Shown one piece after another: positions 62,495-64,000 of a stretch of DNA of 64,000 nucleotides. The translations under genes and the position numbers were made by a program. The DNA comes from Streptomyces iconiensis (GTDB lineage Bacteria > Actinomycetota > Actinomycetes > Streptomycetales > Streptomycetaceae), in NCBI RefSeq assembly GCF_028657195.3, contig NZ_JANCPR020000024.1:81102-145101 (forward strand). Reading direction: 5' to 3'. The notes under the pieces are model-generated. The model worked only from the letters and a program-made list of their open reading frames with translations. It was not told where the DNA came from and made no database searches. Position 1 is the stretch's first letter. Each line of letters begins with the position of its first letter.

Positions 62495-62571
62495 CCAGGT
62501 GACGACCCCTTGAACGGGACCCGAGCGGACGCGTCACACCGGTCGGCCCGGCTGTGCGAAGGAGGGATGAC

Positions 62572-64000
62572 GTGAGCCGCTCCGGTGAGGGACGGTCGTG
62601 GTGGTTCGGTGGCGGGGGCAAGGCGAAGCGGAGGTCCACGCGTTCCACGCCGGGGACCGCCGCTCCGGCCGAGGGCCCCGACGCCGGACATGGCGAGCGG
62701 TACGGTGCGCCGCTGCTCGCCGAGGAGTACGGCGCGCTGATCCTGCTGCGTGCCGCTCACGACGCCGCGATCAGCCGGACCGAGGTGACCGAACTGTGCG
62801 AACTGCTCGGCGCCGAGCCGGGCATCGTCACCGTCGTCACCGGCACGGTGGGCCCGGACGGGGACGGAGCACCCGCGGAGGAGTTCTGGCAGCGGCTGAG
62901 CGAACTGTTCGACACCCTGCGCGAGTCGGGCACCCGCACCGTACGGCTCGTCATGTCAGGCGCGGGGGAGGAGCGGCCGGAACGGGTCTCGGTGGCCCGG
63001 CAGATGGCGGACGCCTGGGAGCTGGAGGTGATCGCCCCGGACGGTGAGGTCCAGATCGTCCCCGGCGGCTCCCTCTTCGTCCGCCCCGACCTGCCCCGCG
63101 TACGCGGCTGGTGGAGCTTCTCGCCCGGCGTACGTCCTGTGGCACTGGGTGCGCGTCAGCCCGCGCCCGCGTGGCAGCACGGTGTCGAGCAGGTGCCCGA
63201 GTGCACCGACAGCGGCTGCGTGATCCACCAGATACCGGCAGGACTGCTCGCGCGTTCACCGCACTCGGCGGAGCCGGAGCGTGAGGACCTGTGCTACTCG
63301 GTGCCGGTCGACCCCCGTGGCCCGACGTTCCTGGTCGGTGTCCCGGAGGACGGGGACGTCTCGGCTTCCGACGTCGGAGAGGTGCTCGGCGCGCTGCCCT
63401 CGGCCCTCCGTTCCCGGGTCCGCCTTGCCCCAGGCAGCCCCCGCGACCTCCTGCGCACCGGCCAGTCAGCGGCCGACCTGCTCGACAGCGAGATCGTGGT
63501 CCACACGGGCATGCCGCTGCTCACCGCCGCGGAAGACGGCACCGCGCGGGCCGTGCTCGTCGGCGCCGATGGAGCCCCCCGGTGGCAGCCGTTCGTGGAC
63601 GCGGTGGTGTGCGCCCCGGCCCGCCACGGCGAGCCCGCTCCCGCCCCGCGACTGCTCGGGTGGAACCTGCCGCTGCCGGACAGCGGCGACCAGGAACAGG
63701 GCACGGTGCGGCTGTCCAGCAGGTGGCAGGTCACGGTGACCAGGGCCGGCCTGTGGATCACGGACGCCGACGGCACGGCGCCGGAACCGGCGACCCGCGA
63801 GGTGGACGCCGAGGGACCGGCCATCGAGGTGGGAAGCCCCGGCGAGGAACTCGACACCTCGCTGTGGCCCGAACTCTCCCGCCTCCTGTCCGTCCTGGGC
63901 GCCGATCTCCGCGGCCGGGCACGGCTGTACGTCCACGGCACGGCAACGGACGGAGGCAGCGCACTGCGCGCGCTCGCGGCCCAGCACGGAGTACGCACCC
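62572..64000 (+). CDS. Large soluble protein, 3' end cut by window edge
   Basis: Open from GTG 62572 (AAGGAGG 7 bases upstream) to the window end, 476 codons without a stop. N-terminal basic/Trp-Gly-rich head (SGEGRSWWFGGGGKAKRRS), then alternating alpha/beta segments (YGALILLRAAHDAAISRTEVTELCELLG, TRTVRLVMSGAGEERPERVSVARQMADAWELEVIAPDGEVQIVPGGSLFV, RGWWSFSPG, VRPVALGARQPAPAWQHG). No signal peptide or TM is visible so far. I do not recognise the family; it looks like another large T7SS-locus protein, not EccE. Confidence 0.7.
   Translation, partial: MSRSGEGRSWWFGGGGKAKRRSTRSTPGTAAPAEGPDAGHGERYGAPLLAEEYGALILLRAAHDAAISRTEVTELCELLGAEPGIVTVVTGTVGPDGDGAPAEEFWQRLSELFDTLRESGTRTVRLVMSGAGEERPERVSVARQMADAWELEVIAPDGEVQIVPGGSLFVRPDLPRVRGWWSFSPGVRPVALGARQPAPAWQHGVEQVPECTDSGCVIHQIPAGLLARSPHSAEPEREDLCYSVPVDPRGPTFLVGVPEDGDVSASDVGEVLGALPSALRSRVRLAPGSPRDLLRTGQSAADLLDSEIVVHTGMPLLTAAEDGTARAVLVGADGAPRWQPFVDAVVCAPARHGEPAPAPRLLGWNLPLPDSGDQEQGTVRLSSRWQVTVTRAGLWITDADGTAPEPATREVDAEGPAIEVGSPGEELDTSLWPELSRLLSVLGADLRGRARLYVHGTATDGGSALRALAAQHGVRT

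Noticed and set aside
62572..64000. EccE
   Set aside because: EccE starts with two TM helices; here the N-terminus is basic and soluble.

Overview
The window reads as a high-GC actinobacterial chromosome segment, almost certainly Streptomyces or a close relative. Codons end almost always in G or C, GTG and TTG starts are common, and several families are typical of that group (GAF-ANTAR, DUF5994, an ECF sigma factor fused to a membrane tail, CsoR-type copper control, Streptomyces-type type VII secretion). I saw no tRNA, rRNA, CRISPR array, transposase or phage gene.

Left part (1-18.7 kb) is ordinary accessory chromosome: a truncated small membrane protein, a FUSC-type exporter, two convergent GAF/ANTAR genes, a one-polypeptide ECF sigma/anti-sigma-like/CAP protein, a GNAT acetyltransferase, a tandem DUF5994 pair, a His-rich secretory-context protein behind a CsoR-type copper operator, an SDR next to a decayed TetR remnant, a GlxA-type AraC activator, a tiny Met-His-Arg repeat peptide translationally coupled to an XRE-cupin regulator, and a methyltransferase. 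A sialic-acid-type module (nanT, nanA-like aldolase, divergent FadR-type GntR regulator with a 21-bp operator) and two YkgJ-type Cys-cluster proteins follow.

Right part (18.7-64 kb) is a type VII secretion (ESX) locus on both strands: a beta-helix/double AAA+ EccA-like ATPase (-), a mycosin protease (+), EccC (-), EccD and EccB (+). Then comes a long co-directional run of probable substrates and helpers from a promoter near 31.17 kb: two WXG100-size proteins, a small T7SS-associated protein, a 1090-aa coiled-coil protein, a YbaB-like protein, a third WXG100-like protein, and a single 24-kb gene for an 8008-aa protein. An SseB-like T7SS-associated protein, a small frame-ambiguous ORF and a truncated large gene follow. 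No eccE is visible.

The 8008-aa protein is the most remarkable object. It starts with a WXG100/CpnT-like secretion domain without a signal peptide and then carries, by my reading, two HExxH metallopeptidase modules of lethal-factor type, up to four His/Cys caspase-like ('lonely Cys') modules of which two keep both catalytic residues, a papain-like C-H-D module, an OmpA-like segment, five Ser/Thr/Gly-rich beta-hairpin modules, and three related FxxEL modules. The likely logic is that the adjacent ESX machine exports it as a multi-enzyme effector or cell-surface machine, with the small WXG100/YbaB/SseB proteins as partners. Its target is not evident from sequence.
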